Shown here one piece after another: positions 36,097 through 47,895 of a DNA stretch of 64,000 bases (positions are counted from its first letter, which is position 1; each line of letters begins with the position of its first letter). The stretch lies in the NCBI GenBank assembly GCA_018894105.1, contig CM032120.1:29100710-29164709 (forward strand). The letters are read 5' to 3'. The DNA comes from Jacaranda mimosifolia. Lineage: Eukaryota > Streptophyta > Magnoliopsida > Lamiales > Bignoniaceae. Both the position numbers and the translations under genes were made by a program. The notes beneath the pieces are model-generated. The model was not told where the DNA came from. It searched no databases and worked only from the letters and a program-made list of their open reading frames with translations.

Positions 36097-37932
36097 ATAT
36101 ATATACGGAATCAAGAAGTATAATGTTCTGCAAATGACATTTGCATAAGTTTTCTTAATAAGACTAATATCACATACTTCGTATATAAGGAATTTTGATG
36201 AAGAAAAGAATAGTATTAGGAAAAATATTTTTTTGTTATTTGGTTAATAAGGAAAAGTATCGAAGTTAAAAAATGAAGAGAAAAAAAAATTATATATATA
36301 TATATATATTAATGTGATTGTGGAAAGTTCATTTCCAAGTTTGCATTTACCTTGTACGTTTGATCCCTCACATCCAGCTTTTCTAAAATTTGAAATTTTA
36401 GGCAAGCTAGTACTATCAGGTCAAAACTTTCAGAAAATTTTGTATTCAAATACCAGAAAATCCGTAGCCTAACATATGTTAAAATGATCTTTCATTTTAA
36501 TGGAGATTTTTAAATAAAAATATAAAATTAAGAAAGGAACATCTAATTTTGAAATTTCTCAAATTTGCACAAAATATCTTAAGTTAATAATCAATAAAAA
36601 AAATATTAAAAATGAAACGAGAGATTATAATTTTAATGTAAGAACATCTTCAAAAATATAAAAATATTGATTAAACTCCTATAAGGGAATTACATTTCAA
36701 ATATTAAATTTAAAAAAATATTCTAAAACAAAAGTGGCATGAAATTAAATTCTACCTTCTTCAATACTAAAGAGTACATATACTATTTCAAATAAGGGGG
36801 AAAAAATGGTTCCTAATAACAAAAAAAGACAGTTTTTAAAACACAAAACATTTTGAAACTAAGTAGCAAGAGTCCTCTTCGAATTCATATTTTTGAAAAC
36901 AAAAGAATAAAAACCAAAATTAAACGATGGAGTTAAAAATGTATAGAGTACATACTATTATAATTTATCTATGAAAAAATAATAGATTTGAACATAACTC
37001 CTTAAGTGTATGATTTATTATGCTATGAAATTAAAGAAGTACTTTGTCATTAAACTTGAATCTTTCTTTTCTTTAAAAAAATTATGTATTTGTTAATTTG
37101 TGAATTCTTTATAATTGTAGAAATTATGATTATTTCTTATACATAAAGGTAATTCAATGCTTCTTATGTCATTGATGAGATCTTAAGATATTTAGTGAAG
37201 TCAAGAATATTAATTGCAAACAATCGATGTACTAAGTTTGTAAATGATTACAACATTCGATTTTGTATTTATAATGACTGAAGCAATTATATTAAAATAT
37301 AAGAGTACTATAATCAAATATAAACTAAAAATCACATGTATACTTAAGACATATTTGGTTTTAGATTAGGATGGATTTAGATGTAAAACTGGTTAGTTTC
37401 AGTTCAAAACAAGAACAACGTTCAATTTTTGATAGATGGATTAAAAATTTCTACTAGATTATAATTTTACATAGTTATAATATATATGCTCATTGCATAC
37501 ACATTATATATATGAATAGAATGAGTCTTGGATTTTTAGTCCAACACTAGTTAGGGAAACCAAATGTCTTAAATGTCCAAAGATACTTAGGTACCACAAT
37601 TTATTGATATACACATATAAGCATTCTAGTTGTCTTGCTTTGGTAGTGAAAATAACAACAATGAGCAATTTGACACATTTGTTGTACGTGTTAAAATTTT
37701 TATAATATTTTTATTTATTTTTGTATAATGTAAATTTATTTTAGTAATCTTAATATATTTATTTAAATTTTTCATAAGTAAAAATTAATAAAGTATGATA
37801 AAATGATAATTATAGACATAAAATAGGTACGTTATAAATGATAATTATTATAAAATTTCTAATTATTAGAATTAAAAGAAAAAGGTGAAGATATTTTAAA
37901 TAAATCATTCGAAAAACACATTAAAAGAGGGA
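36097..37932. other. AT-rich spacer
   Basis: No gene, no clear repeat boundary. A (TA)n run lies near 36291-36310. Confidence 0.5.
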
Positions 37933-38748
37933 TATGTACTTAGGGGAGTAAACATATATTAAATGGATCGAATACACTGTTTTTATATTTGTATCCATTT
38001 AATTTTTCAAATATTTGAATATGAATACGGATTTGATAGATATTTAAAAATGATATCTGAATTCGTATCCGTCAGATATCGGTCAAATTCAGATATATTC
38101 TTATTCGATTATAATTATTCACATGCATTCATATTTCATTAAACTTATCTGTATTTGAATTTTTTTTATATCCATATTCAATAATAGTTATTTAGATATA
38201 TTTTTACGAATATCCAAATACGTGAATCAATGAATCTATAACAAATACATATTATAATTAATAGAAAGAACTATATAATTTCATTAAAAAGAAAGCAATC
38301 AAATAAATAGCATAATTTTTAATTAATAATTAACTTTATAATTAATTATTAGTACTTATTATTAATAATAATGACATTTAAGTATATTAATTATAAAGTC
38401 AACCAACAATAATTATGTTGATTAATTTTATTCTTCAATTTTTTCTCTATATTACAATAATTTTTTAAATTTATTATTTTTTCTTCCCAATTCTTCAATT
38501 ATAATTTATATATACATATATAGATTATGAAATTTTTATTGAAAAATATAAATAATATATTATTTAATAAATATATATTCAGAGTAGATATTAAACGGAT
38601 CGAATACGCATTTACCATATCCATATTCATTTATAATCGAATATTTACTAATCGAATACGGATAATACCCTCTTGAAACGGATGCGAAATTTTTTTATAT
38701 AAATAGTAAATGAATTTTGAAATATCTATTTACAACCCTATATGTACT
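37933..38748. mobile_element. Non-autonomous hAT element, 800 bp
   Basis: Direct repeats TATGTACT at 37933-37940 and 38741-38748 are a perfect 8-bp target duplication, the hAT hallmark. Between them is exactly 800 bp (37941-38740), starting TAGGGGAGTAAACATATAT and ending with the complement of TAGGGTTGTAAATAGATAT. No transposase is present. The interior is rich in GAATACGGAT/ATCCGTATTC-type segments. A 3' fragment of the same family is at 60205-60387. Confidence 0.88.
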
Positions 38749-38765
38749 TTATTAATAGTATAGAT

Positions 38766-38800
<35 letters not shown>

Positions 38801-39900
38801 TGAAAAAGACACTATATATGCCTTTTGTTAAGCATTAAGGAGGAGGCAAGACCATGTCTTGATGGAACACAAGATGGAAAATTTTGAAATTCCAAAAAAC
38901 ATAAAGTTTTTCCAAATTTAATTTCAAGATTAATTAGACAAAGTCATTCCCCTTCTAATTATAGGATAAAGACTAGACAATTTTAAAATGTCTATTTGTA
39001 TTATATATGTATGTGTGTGTGTATATGTATATGTATATATATTATGTGGGGGAATATATTATGGCACTAAATTGAAGCATGATTTTGAACTTGACCAAGT
39101 AATGACCACCTACGATGAGAAATTATTATGTTAGTGTCAAAAAGGAGCTAGCCAGCTAGCTAGTCCTGGATGTGTGAGCACCATGCATTTAATTTTTCAA
39201 CAGAATGATATATATACTCTACCTTCAATATTAATTCATCATTTTCCTTTTAACATTTATGATCCTTGTTATATTCATCATTATAACTGTCTGATAAGTA
39301 TACAGTATGAAAATTAATTAAGAAATAAATATATGGAGAAAAAATACACTTGTCAAGAATCAAAATATGACATTATCAAATAACAGTAGAAAATCACAGG
39401 AAATGGTATGCTTAGCTTAATGGTAAAAATAATTAGAATTTGAAGAAAAGGATTAAAAATAAAGGGAAGAAATTAATTCAAAGAGCAAAATTACTGAAAA
39501 GAACAGTTTTCTACATGAGATCTAGTCATACTCATACCTTGTTTGAGATCCTAGAAAGAGTGAGAGTAAATCCATTTTAGACTAAAATGGATTTAACAAA
39601 GTAGAAGCTAACTAGCCAAACTCCAAATAACACCTGAAATCTACTAAAATTAAAACCCAGTTTACCTTAACTACGTACATTACATGCATCACTATTATTG
39701 TCAAACATATTAAAAAGCTAGTCCTAAATGCAGATCCAAAGAAAGGATGTAATAAAAGTTCAAATCTAACTGCAGATCCCAAAATATTTAAACAAAAAGA
39801 AAAAAATGTAGGAAAAAACTAAAATAAATAAGGTAAAAAGCCAAAAGGTAATACTTTCTGCTGGTCAGCAGGAAAAATAATATCTTTTTTTTTTCTTTCT
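38749..39900. other. Spacer downstream of the ZF-HD gene
   Basis: (TA)n at 38770-38796 and short TG/TA runs near 39005-39045. The part next to 39900 should hold the 3' untranslated region of the minus-strand ZF-HD gene; no clear AATAAA signal was picked. Confidence 0.45.
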
Positions 39901-40797
39901 CTAAACTTGGTTTTGAGGATTGGACTGAAGGTTATTATTATTCTTCTTGGCAAGATTGTGCTTGTTGTTGTGCATCCAAACCTTGAGGACTCTTCTTTTG
40001 ATACCAACCTCTTGGCAGAACTGTTGAACCACAGACTCCTCTTGCTTTTGTATCTTCCACCCAACTTTCTCAGCAAAGCTCAGCATTTTCTCCTTTTGCT
40101 CCTGAGTGAACTTTGTTCTGAACCTCTTCTTGATCATCTGAGGTGGCCTCACCATCACTCCGCCACCGCCGCCGCCATTACCGTCCTCTTGTTCATCTGA
40201 CTCAGAAGGAAGAGAGCCCCCCATGTTGTAAGACATTATCATCTGATGGGGTGCCACTGCCCTTGAAGAAATAAGTGCCCCAGCATGATATCCTATTGCA
40301 TCTGGCCCCAAATATCCCTTGTGGTGGTGCCCCAACAAAAGCTTCCTTCCCATTCTTGGGTTCCCATTGTGGTAGAAATTATCACAAGAAGAGGGTTCCC
40401 CTTCGATTTCTTTCCTGTGGAAGTTTCTGTGGCAGTTGCAGGCTGAGCAAGTGAGGGCTTCCAAAGTGCCCTCTTCTCCACTAGGCATGAATTCTCCACA
40501 GCCATCAGTGGCATTCCCTCCCATGGCTGCTGCATGGTTTTTCAAGCATTCTCTGTACCTTATCATTTTCTTGAAGGGCACATGGTGATCTTCAAGGGTG
40601 GAGGATATGGGGCCATTGGAGGGGATTTGGTGGCCTCCTCCTCCTCCTGCTGAAGAAGGGATTATGTGATTGTGGGATGCAGGATCATGATGGATCATGT
40701 GGGCATGTCCATGGCCATGAGTATGATGACCATGTCCCCCACCATATGTGCTGTTTAGTGGAATTGGCATCTCACCTTCTTGACTTGGAAGTTCCAT
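39901..40797 (-). CDS. Zinc-finger homeodomain transcription factor, ZHD3/4 type
   Basis: A single intron-less frame of 298 residues with stop TAG at 39901-39903. The start chosen is the ATG at 40797 (MELPSQEGEMPIPLNSTYGG); an in-frame TTG nine bases upstream is ignored. Residues 22-44 are His-rich and 51-55 glycine. Residues 79-132 form the ZF-HD dimerisation zinc finger (YRECLKNHAAAMGG, DGCGEFMPSGEEGTLEALTC, CSACNCHRNFHRK) with its Cys/His set present. Residues 201-213 are an acidic/glycine spacer. Residues 224-283 form the homeodomain (KKRFRTKFTQEQKEKMLSF... with recognition helix VLKVWMHNNKH). The family acts in the nucleus, binds ATTA-type sites and dimerises. The N-terminal IPLNSTYGGG and MIHHD motifs match Arabidopsis ZHD3/ZHD4 (ATHB21/ATHB31); which of the two is unresolved. 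Intron-less coding sequence is usual for the family. Confidence 0.97.
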   Translation of the reverse strand: MELPSQEGEMPIPLNSTYGGGHGHHTHGHGHAHMIHHDPASHNHIIPSSAGGGGGHQIPSNGPISSTLEDHHVPFKKMIRYRECLKNHAAAMGGNATDGCGEFMPSGEEGTLEALTCSACNCHRNFHRKEIEGEPSSCDNFYHNGNPRMGRKLLLGHHHKGYLGPDAIGYHAGALISSRAVAPHQMIMSYNMGGSLPSESDEQEDGNGGGGGGVMVRPPQMIKKRFRTKFTQEQKEKMLSFAEKVGWKIQKQEESVVQQFCQEVGIKRRVLKVWMHNNKHNLAKKNNNNLQSNPQNQV

Positions 40798-41425
40798 TCT
40801 GGCCAACTCTTTTTTTCTTTTCTTTTTGGGCCTTTCTCTTTTAAATGTAATTGTTTGTTGCTTGTTTGGAGACCAAAAGTAGGAACAAGACAGGATGGGT
40901 TTAGGGGGCCTAAAAATGATTAAATTAAAAGTGATGGCTGACTTAAGATTTCCTAGATGCTCTTGTTTTTTTTATTCTTCTTAATAATTGTCCACTCTTT
41001 ATGAAGCAAAACACTACAAAACAAGGAGCCCAACGTGACTCTCTTTCAGATGAATACCAATGACCCACTCATGAAGTTTGAGAGCTAACAAGGAAGTTTT
41101 GGTCCCATCATATTGTTGAATTCAAGTTCTCAGTGAATTTCAGCTGGAGTACTCCAAGAAAAGAAACTGTAAAAGTCCACTGACCAAAAGAAGGGGGAAT
41201 ATTAATGTAGAGCTAAGAGAGCTTGAAAAAGTTAGGTCATTTCCTTCATTCTAGTCTTTAGGACAGGAAGAAGAAGAAACCAGAAACTGGATATAGACAG
41301 AAGCAGGCCACAATAGCAAATCAAAATGAGCAAATAAACCTGTCTTTCTCTTTCAACACTTGTCTATCCATATTTCTTGAAAAGGAAACTAATGGAGAAA
41401 AAGGGTCAAACTCACACAGTTTTAC

Positions 41426-41458
41426 CTGAAACAAGACAACAGTGTTCAAAGGTTAGTA
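41426..41458 (-). other. Candidate 5'-UTR splice acceptor
   Basis: The minus strand reads TACTAAC (complement of 41452-41458), a textbook branch point, then a T-rich stretch ending TTGTCTTGTTTCAG at 41426, about 28 nt later. This suggests an intron in the leader of the ZF-HD gene. No donor could be chosen with confidence. Confidence 0.4.
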
Positions 41459-41706
41459 TAGGTTGCAATTTACACAACAATAGAGAAGTAAAAACAGGAG
41501 AAGAATTAAGAAAAAAGGAAGAAACCTATACTAAAATAAATAGCTCCTTAAAAACCACTAACTATAACTCACAGCACAGGTTTCTGCTTTGATAAAACTT
41601 GAAGTTAAAAGCCCTTCAAGATGTAAATGAGAAGGGCTTCATTTGTTAGGCCAAGAAAATGGATATATTTGTAATAAAAAAGTGGCTGATGAAGAAGAAG
41701 GGGTGT

Positions 41707-41734
<28 letters not shown>
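41707..41734. repeat. (AG)n microsatellite in the ZF-HD leader
   Basis: About 13 AG units, read as (CT)n on the ZF-HD coding strand. Confidence 0.95.
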
Positions 41735-41738
<4 letters not shown>

Positions 41739-42075
41739 AGGGGGAAGGGGGAGAGAGTTTTGGAGGTTGGTTTGGGTAGTGAAATGAAGTACTAAACATG
41801 AGCTTATAGCAGTAGTGAGAGCCCAAAAAAGGGGTTGAGAGGAGAGAGAGGGAGAAGGAGAGAATGAAAAAAGAAAAAAAGAAAAAAGAAAAAGCAAAAA
41901 AAAAATAAAAATTACAGACAAAGAGGAATTCAGAGTGTTTAGAGAGGGAAAAAAATTAAAGTGGGGTTGGTTGCTTTGCTTGCACTACTGCCAGGCATCG
42001 AGTTTACGCCATATGGAGAGCAGTGTGTCAGACAGTGGAGAAGGACAAAGGAAGATGTGTGTCTCTGTGTTCTAC

Positions 42076-42076
42076 T

Positions 42077-42120
<44 letters not shown>
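42076..42120. repeat. (TG)n(AG)n compound microsatellite
   Basis: About 12 TG units directly followed by about 10 GA units, upstream of the ZF-HD gene. Confidence 0.95.
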
Positions 42121-42988
42121 TTAGAGTCCCACAATAGAATTCTTCAAAGTAAAATTACCTTTAGATTAATTTTATCAAATATAAATAAAAGTGGGCAAGA
42201 ACCCACGCCTTGTTTGGTAGTTTTGGGAAAACTATTTTGGAAAAATATATTGAATAATGCCTCAGAGATAAAAGTAATTTTATCTATTTATTGAAATACA
42301 TTTTTTTGCTATAAATATCTTTTTATGTTTATTTTTGTTTAATTAATTGTCTCATATCAAAAATTTGTATTATTATTTTAATATATTTATTGAAGTATTT
42401 ATATATATTAAACTAACAGTTTAAAAGATGCATATATGTGTAAATATATATATATATATATTGATGGTTACAAATATTTAAAAGTGTTTAATGTATTTTA
42501 CTAAATATTTGATTTTATTGTTAAGAGAATAAAAATATTCCGCCTAAGAGTACTATGTATGGCGTGATCAATTAGTGTAAGGAAAACCTTGCCGATAATC
42601 ATAAAATCAGACTTCATCTAAACAACTTACCCATTCTGGTCAGGCAAAAGCTGTTAGTTATCTTCCCTTTCTCTTCACGCTTCGCATTTTTCTTTAGGCT
42701 AGCATATTACCATTTAATCTCTCTTTAAGACTTTTTCTTTGATCTTAATAACATGGGAATTTTTTCTTTGTTTGAAAAAAAAAAAAAAAAGAAAGAAAAA
42801 TGATTGGTGAGTTTCACTTGAACACTATCATACTAGGATTGAAGCTAATAACGTATATATGATTAAGAGAGTTTGACTCGATGATTTTTGAATTTTTGAT
42901 ATTTTATGAATACATGTCTGATATATATATGACTGGCATTTGAATGTTTATTTTTTATTTTTAAAAAGTATACCCTTAATATATATAT
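42121..42988. other. AT-rich spacer upstream of the ZF-HD gene
   Basis: No gene or bounded repeat recognised; TA-rich near 42446-42460, A-run near 42776-42790. Confidence 0.45.
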
Positions 42989-43333
42989 CACTATCAAACT
43001 TAAGTAGCAGCAATGAAAAAATTACTATGGAATTAATTTTGTAACTATAGCTATGAATTTCCATAGCAAATTTTTAATTATAATTAATAAAAAATTATTA
43101 GTTATCAATCAATGGACTCGTACATTTGAAATGCAATAGAATAGTTATGTATTATGAGTAGAAAAACTAATATATATTAAAAAAAATTATCAGCTGTGGA
43201 TTGGTCGTAGTTAGGATTAGCTATCAGAGTATTTATTTCAAACTTAACTACAATAATTTCGTATCGAAAATTATAAATTTTTAGCATCAACTACTGATTG
43301 ATTATAGTTGATATGCTCTAGTTCTTTATAGTG
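42989..43333 (+). mobile_element. CACTA-type MITE, copy 1
   Basis: Starts CACTATC at 42989 and ends TATAGTG at 43333, 345 bp, flanked by TAT on both sides (3-bp duplication as for CACTA elements; the left flank is a TA run, so this is weak on its own). Internal landmarks TTACTATGGAATTAATTTTG, AATAAAAAATTATTAGTTAT and TTTTTAGCAT are shared with copies at 45239-45593 (reversed) and 50439-50780. Confidence 0.65.
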
Positions 43334-44068
43334 TATATAATATGAATTATAAAAAAATAAATTATATTAATTAAAATAAATGATATAAATTGTCAATGGA
43401 CATAATTTATATGCAATTTTTTGCTAAATTTTTTTATTATATCACATATTAATTTTTTTAGTTTAAATATAAGCATATTAAGAGTTTGTTAGAATTCGAA
43501 CCCCTAATTTTTCACATTATATAATAAATTTATGTCATTGAATCACATGTCAATCTACAATTATATCAAGTATTATATGTATTCTCAACTTTAAAAAAAT
43601 TAATAATAATAATAATAAACAAGGATTTGTTAAAGTACTAGGAGATCATGAATAACCGTGCAAATGCTGTCGAAATCTTGGACATGCAAAGCTTTCTGTG
43701 TCTCATTATGTCACTCATGATATAGTTACAGCCATAGTTAATGCAAAACTACCCACATAAAGACTGGCATTGACCAATGTCCCATGCAAGTACTCCTCTC
43801 CTCATTAATTTGTTCAACATTGTTATATTATTTATTTTTGCAAAATGCAAATCAAACCTTTGTCTACTGGCATTTTCCACACAATTTAATTTCAAGACTA
43901 AATCCAACCTTTTTGTAGTTGGTATATATATGTTGCTGCAAGAGTAAAGCTGATCAGGTATTTAATTACTAGAATGTGTTGTTACTTAACTTGAATATTT
44001 CCAAATATATTCTTTCAGTCTTAAATTTATTATTTTTATTTTTATTTTTTACATATTGTAAAAAATGA
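43334..44068. other. AT-rich spacer
   Basis: Between the MITE and the small MULE; no gene recognised. Confidence 0.45.
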
Positions 44069-45144
44069 TTTTATTTAGGGTAAATGACACTTCACCCGCC
44101 AAATTTAATTGTTTTGGCACATTACCCCACAAAATAACTGAAAGGTACATCATCCCTTCAACTAAGAGTTACCATAACACTTTGCCCCCAAATACAATTT
44201 CTGACAGATCATATGGTTGGAGAAAAAGCTATTCTTGTCATTTTCACTTTTTCTCACATTTTTCCATTCAGAAAAAAGGAACCAACTACTTTTGTTATTT
44301 CTACATTTTTCAGCTCGAAAATGAAGAAACTCATCTACCAAGAACAATAGAATACTGGGGTTTTTATTTTTTTCTCACTTTGAATTGGCTCGTTTGCCTT
44401 CTCCTATTGTTTAGGGAAATAATTGTTGATTGAAATACAAATGATGAGTTTTAGTATATGTATTTTAGTTAGAAGTATTTTTAGCTTTTCATTCATATGG
44501 TTGTGATGTAATTCATTTTCAAATGATTAATTCATTTTATTATTTAGTAAGATTGCTCCGCCAATCACATTAAAGAAGCAAAATCACTAACCTTATTATT
44601 ACTCTAAAACAAATTTTTCTTACGTTATAAAAGACATTTTTAGGAAATAGTAAAGCTCATTCATTATTTTAGTAATGCTAAGTTTATCTAATCCATCTTT
44701 AAAGAATTAGAATCATCAATTTTGTCATTCTTCTAAACTATGGTCATGCTGATTAGGAAGGAAAGAAGAAGAAGTGCTTGCATACTGTATATATATATAT
44801 ATATATATTAGGTTAATAGCTAATTCAACCTTTCGATTACATACATAATTAATTTGTTTAGCAAGAAATGCACTTTACAAACTAATAGCCCTCTCAAGGG
44901 AATATATACAACACATTGCGTAAAATGTCATACAAATATATTAAGAAAGGTGAGGAAAAGTGAAAATGACAAGAATAACCTTTTTCTTCAGCCACATAAT
45001 TTGCCAGAAATTGTATTTGGGGAGGCAAAGTGTTTCAATAACTCTAAATTGAGGGGGTTGAAGTGCCTCTTAGTTATTTTTGGGAAGTGATGTGCCAAAA
45101 CAATTAAATTTGAGGGGGTGAAGTACCATTTACCCTTTTATTTA
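44069..45144. mobile_element. Non-autonomous MULE, 1,058 bp
   Basis: A perfect 9-bp target duplication TTTTATTTA (44069-44077 and 45136-45144) flanks a body (44078-45135) that starts GGGTAAATGACACTTCACCC and ends CATTTACCC. The inverted repeats extend about 190-200 bp inward: shared AAATTTAATTGTTTTGGCAC, AAATACAATTTCTG and TTCTTGTCATTTTCACTTTT in the same order. Length, TIR size and 9-bp duplication are diagnostic of Mutator-like elements. The frames at 44065-44433 and 44854-45090 are only the TIRs read through; no transposase is present. Confidence 0.92.
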
Positions 45145-45238
45145 TTAAAATAAAATTTGTCTCAAAAAATTGTGATGCCACCAACTGTCAACTAAAATAT
45201 TATAAAAGTATACAAATTTTTTAATTTTTATTTAAAAT

Positions 45239-45593
45239 CACCATATAAAATTAGAACATCAACTATGATTAATCTATAATTGTTGCTAAAAATTTATAGC
45301 TTTATGTGTATCTAGTCAAATTTGAAGTAAATACTCTGTGGTTAACCTATATTATGATCAATCCATATTTGATGGTTATTCTTTTTATATAAAAATTTTC
45401 TTAAGAATAATATTTAATTAATTTGTCACGCTTCCAACTAACAAGGCTGCGGACTCATAACTAATAATTTTTGTGATTTGTTACTCAAAAAAGTATATTT
45501 ACTATGAAAATATATAGTTATTATTTATAATTATAATTATGAAATTAATTTTATAGCAATTTTTTTATAAAGAATATTTAATTTTTGGTAGTG
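45239..45593 (-). mobile_element. CACTA-type MITE, copy 2 (reversed)
   Basis: The minus strand starts CACTACCAAAAATTAAATAT at 45593 and ends at 45239. AAT flanks both sides (3-bp duplication). The internal order is the reverse of copy 1: TAGCAATTTTTTTATA and TTATTAGTTATGAGTC versus the matching blocks in 42989-43333. Confidence 0.7.
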
Positions 45594-45737
45594 AATTCTA
45601 TGAAGTTAAGGTGAAGGCGGGGTAGCATTTAATCTTATATTAGTTTGTATTGTGCATCAACTTCATATATAGCTAGACGTGATCAATTTCAGAGAATATA
45701 AGTGGGATGAGTTTTTGATACCTTTTGTTAATTATAT

Positions 45738-46419
45738 TGATATGGGGTGGCCCAAATACCTAGGCCCAAATCAAGTTGGCCCAGAGGCGCGACACCAAGC
45801 CCAATCTGGCACCCGTAGCCCATATGCATAATCGACCTCAATCGACCACTCGCCTAATGGTGCCCCATGCATAGATCGGCGTAAGATTGACTTTGTCGAT
45901 CACCGAGGTCGAGACAGTACAGTACTCTGCCATTGCATTGAATGCACTGACGGGCGGCACGCCGCCGCATTAATGGCACATGCCATCCCCTCACCGCCTG
46001 ACACAATAGGCGCAGCTACAGTGTACCATCATGTCCTTAAAACCTGGAAGGATAGTCATCTGGAAATGTACAGATAGGAGAAATGACTAGTCACCCCTGG
46101 CACAAGGGTAAGGGCCCCTGGGTGTACCAGGGGCATCTCAGACGATTCCCCGAAGAGAGAAGAATATAAATACCCTCGCTCAAGCCTTTTTGAGGTACGC
46201 ACTGACATATACTCAAAGCCCTTACTCCGCTGCTCGATATTTTTGATTGATCATCACTGACTTGAGCGTCGGAGGGCCTAAGCCGAGGGCTCCTCGGCTA
46301 GCCTAACGTTTACTGTGATTGCAGGATTCATCTCACCTAAACAAGAATTCCGACAAGCCAGGTCGAGTCTCATTAAATCCAGTACTTGGACCCAGGTCCA
46401 ACAAATCGAACCCTCATCA
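45738..46419 (+). mobile_element. Solo LTR of a Ty3/gypsy-type retrotransposon
   Basis: 682 bp starting TGATATGGGG and ending CCTCATCA, with TGAT/ATCA terminal inverted bases and TATAT on both sides as a candidate 5-bp duplication. The right TATAT runs into a (TA)n repeat, so that match is weak on its own. GC-richer than its surroundings. It contains a promoter-like GAATATAAATACCCTCGCTC (about 46161-46180) and then CACTGACTTGAGCGTCGGAGG, a stretch typical of the transcribed part of gypsy LTRs. No internal domain flanks it. Unrelated to the 35.4-36.1 kb LTR. Strand is given by the TATA orientation. Confidence 0.7.
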
Positions 46420-46835
46420 TATATATATATATATGACATGTTCTTACATATATATATATGTAATGACTTGAAACATATATATATATATATATATATATGA
46501 CTTGAGAGGGGTTATAATTAATTAATTAGCAACAATTTTCAAGATATATATATTATATAGAGATAGATGCATGAAGTAAAAATAATTGGTCAATCCATCC
46601 ATAATTTGAAGCAAATGATTTATGAATACGTATGCATATGCAATAGGAGGAGAGAGGGGGCATCATTGATGAGCAGGTCTTTTAGCTGAAAATAGGAGGC
46701 ATGGCCTGTTGGGTTATTTCTTCTCCCTACAGACTTACTGAGGATGGGGTTGGGGGTGGGGCTGAAGTTCAAGTTAGCATGATTTTTCACCACAACTACT
46801 TTATATATATATATATATATTTCTTGTACTCAATT

Positions 46836-46838
<3 letters not shown>

Positions 46839-46881
<43 letters not shown>
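46839..46881. repeat. (AC)n(AT)n compound microsatellite
   Basis: About 15 AC units followed by about 6 AT units. Confidence 0.95.
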
Positions 46882-46882
<1 letters not shown>

Positions 46883-47771
46883 TCAGCACTCTATTTGATT
46901 ATATATATTCTGTGTTTGCATGTGACAAATGATGTCCTCTTGGAACGCAAGCTTTATATATGCCATTTCATTTCATCACATGTAAAAGGTCCACTCTTTC
47001 CTTGCTCCACAATTATATAATATATTTGCAAGTTTATTCTTTCTTCAATTCATTTCACTATGAAAAATTTTAGAAAATTAATATTTTTATTTTGTTTGGA
47101 AATAATAAATAAATATATATATATATATATACATACTAAACACAGTTTATAAAATGCATATATAAAACATTTTTAATTTAATTATTATTTAAGTAGACAA
47201 CTTATAAAGATAAATAGGTTGAGATGAAATTTTCAACGGAGGAGAATATTTTTTTTAAAAAAAATTGATATTAATTATTCGTGTATATGGATATATGTAG
47301 ATGATACTGTTTTGCTACATTATTTAACTATTTTGACATTTGCGGAATGAATTAAAATATACACTTTGAATAATGATTACTGCACGTGTGCTGCAATCGC
47401 ATAATTGCTTCTAAATATATTGCATAGCAAGCCGAAGCATATATATATATATATATATATATATAGGAGCAGTTGATTTTATATCATTTTATTTTTTTCT
47501 GGTAGACGTACGTTTATATACCTTAATAAGCAATATTCTTATGCATTTAGTTTTCTTTTATTTTTCAACTGGATTGTATCTCAACCAGTTTTTCGACCTC
47601 GTTAAGACAGTGATCCTAAGAAATTAAACTCTAAATATGTGAAGTCGTGGGGTAGAGCCTCGCCACTTATTTTATACAACATTTAGTAAAAATCGAATAA
47701 TTTGCAACGAAAATGAAAAAAATAATTGTAAGTCATTGTCAAAATCGTAATTTTATATCTAAGGTGTTACA

Positions 47772-47895
47772 TGTCCCACATCGGTTGAGTAGATGTGTTA
47801 TGGACTAAATATATAAGTTGGACAACCCTCACTTCACAGGCTAACTTTTGCTTTTAGGATTGAGTTAGACCCAAGATCCATTTATCATAAGAAGC
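47772..47895 (+). repeat. Fragment starting TGTCCCACATCGG, LTR-like
   Basis: TGTCCCACATCGGTTGAGTA followed later by GAGTTAGACCCAAGATCC is a combination I associate with abundant plant LTR ends. Only about 125 bp are visible and no partner or duplication was found. Class uncertain. Confidence 0.4.

Larger units (their letters stand above)
40798..42060 (-). promoter_or_regulatory. 5' leader and promoter region of the ZF-HD gene
   Basis: On the minus strand this holds CT-rich tracts (41700-41760 and 41840-41900) typical of plant 5' leaders. A likely splice acceptor lies about 630 bp before the ATG. A simple reading is a transcribed leader beginning near the CT-rich block, with an intron removed before the coding exon. 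The several small frames here read through CT repeats and are not genes. Confidence 0.4.

Noticed and set aside
43490..43520. GAATTCGAACCCC considered as a tRNA T-loop
   Set aside because: No acceptor stem, D-arm or anticodon arm could be placed around it.
44065..44433. 122-codon frame
   Set aside because: Covers the left TIR of the 1,058-bp MULE; the right TIR gives a mirrored frame, so both are non-coding repeat.
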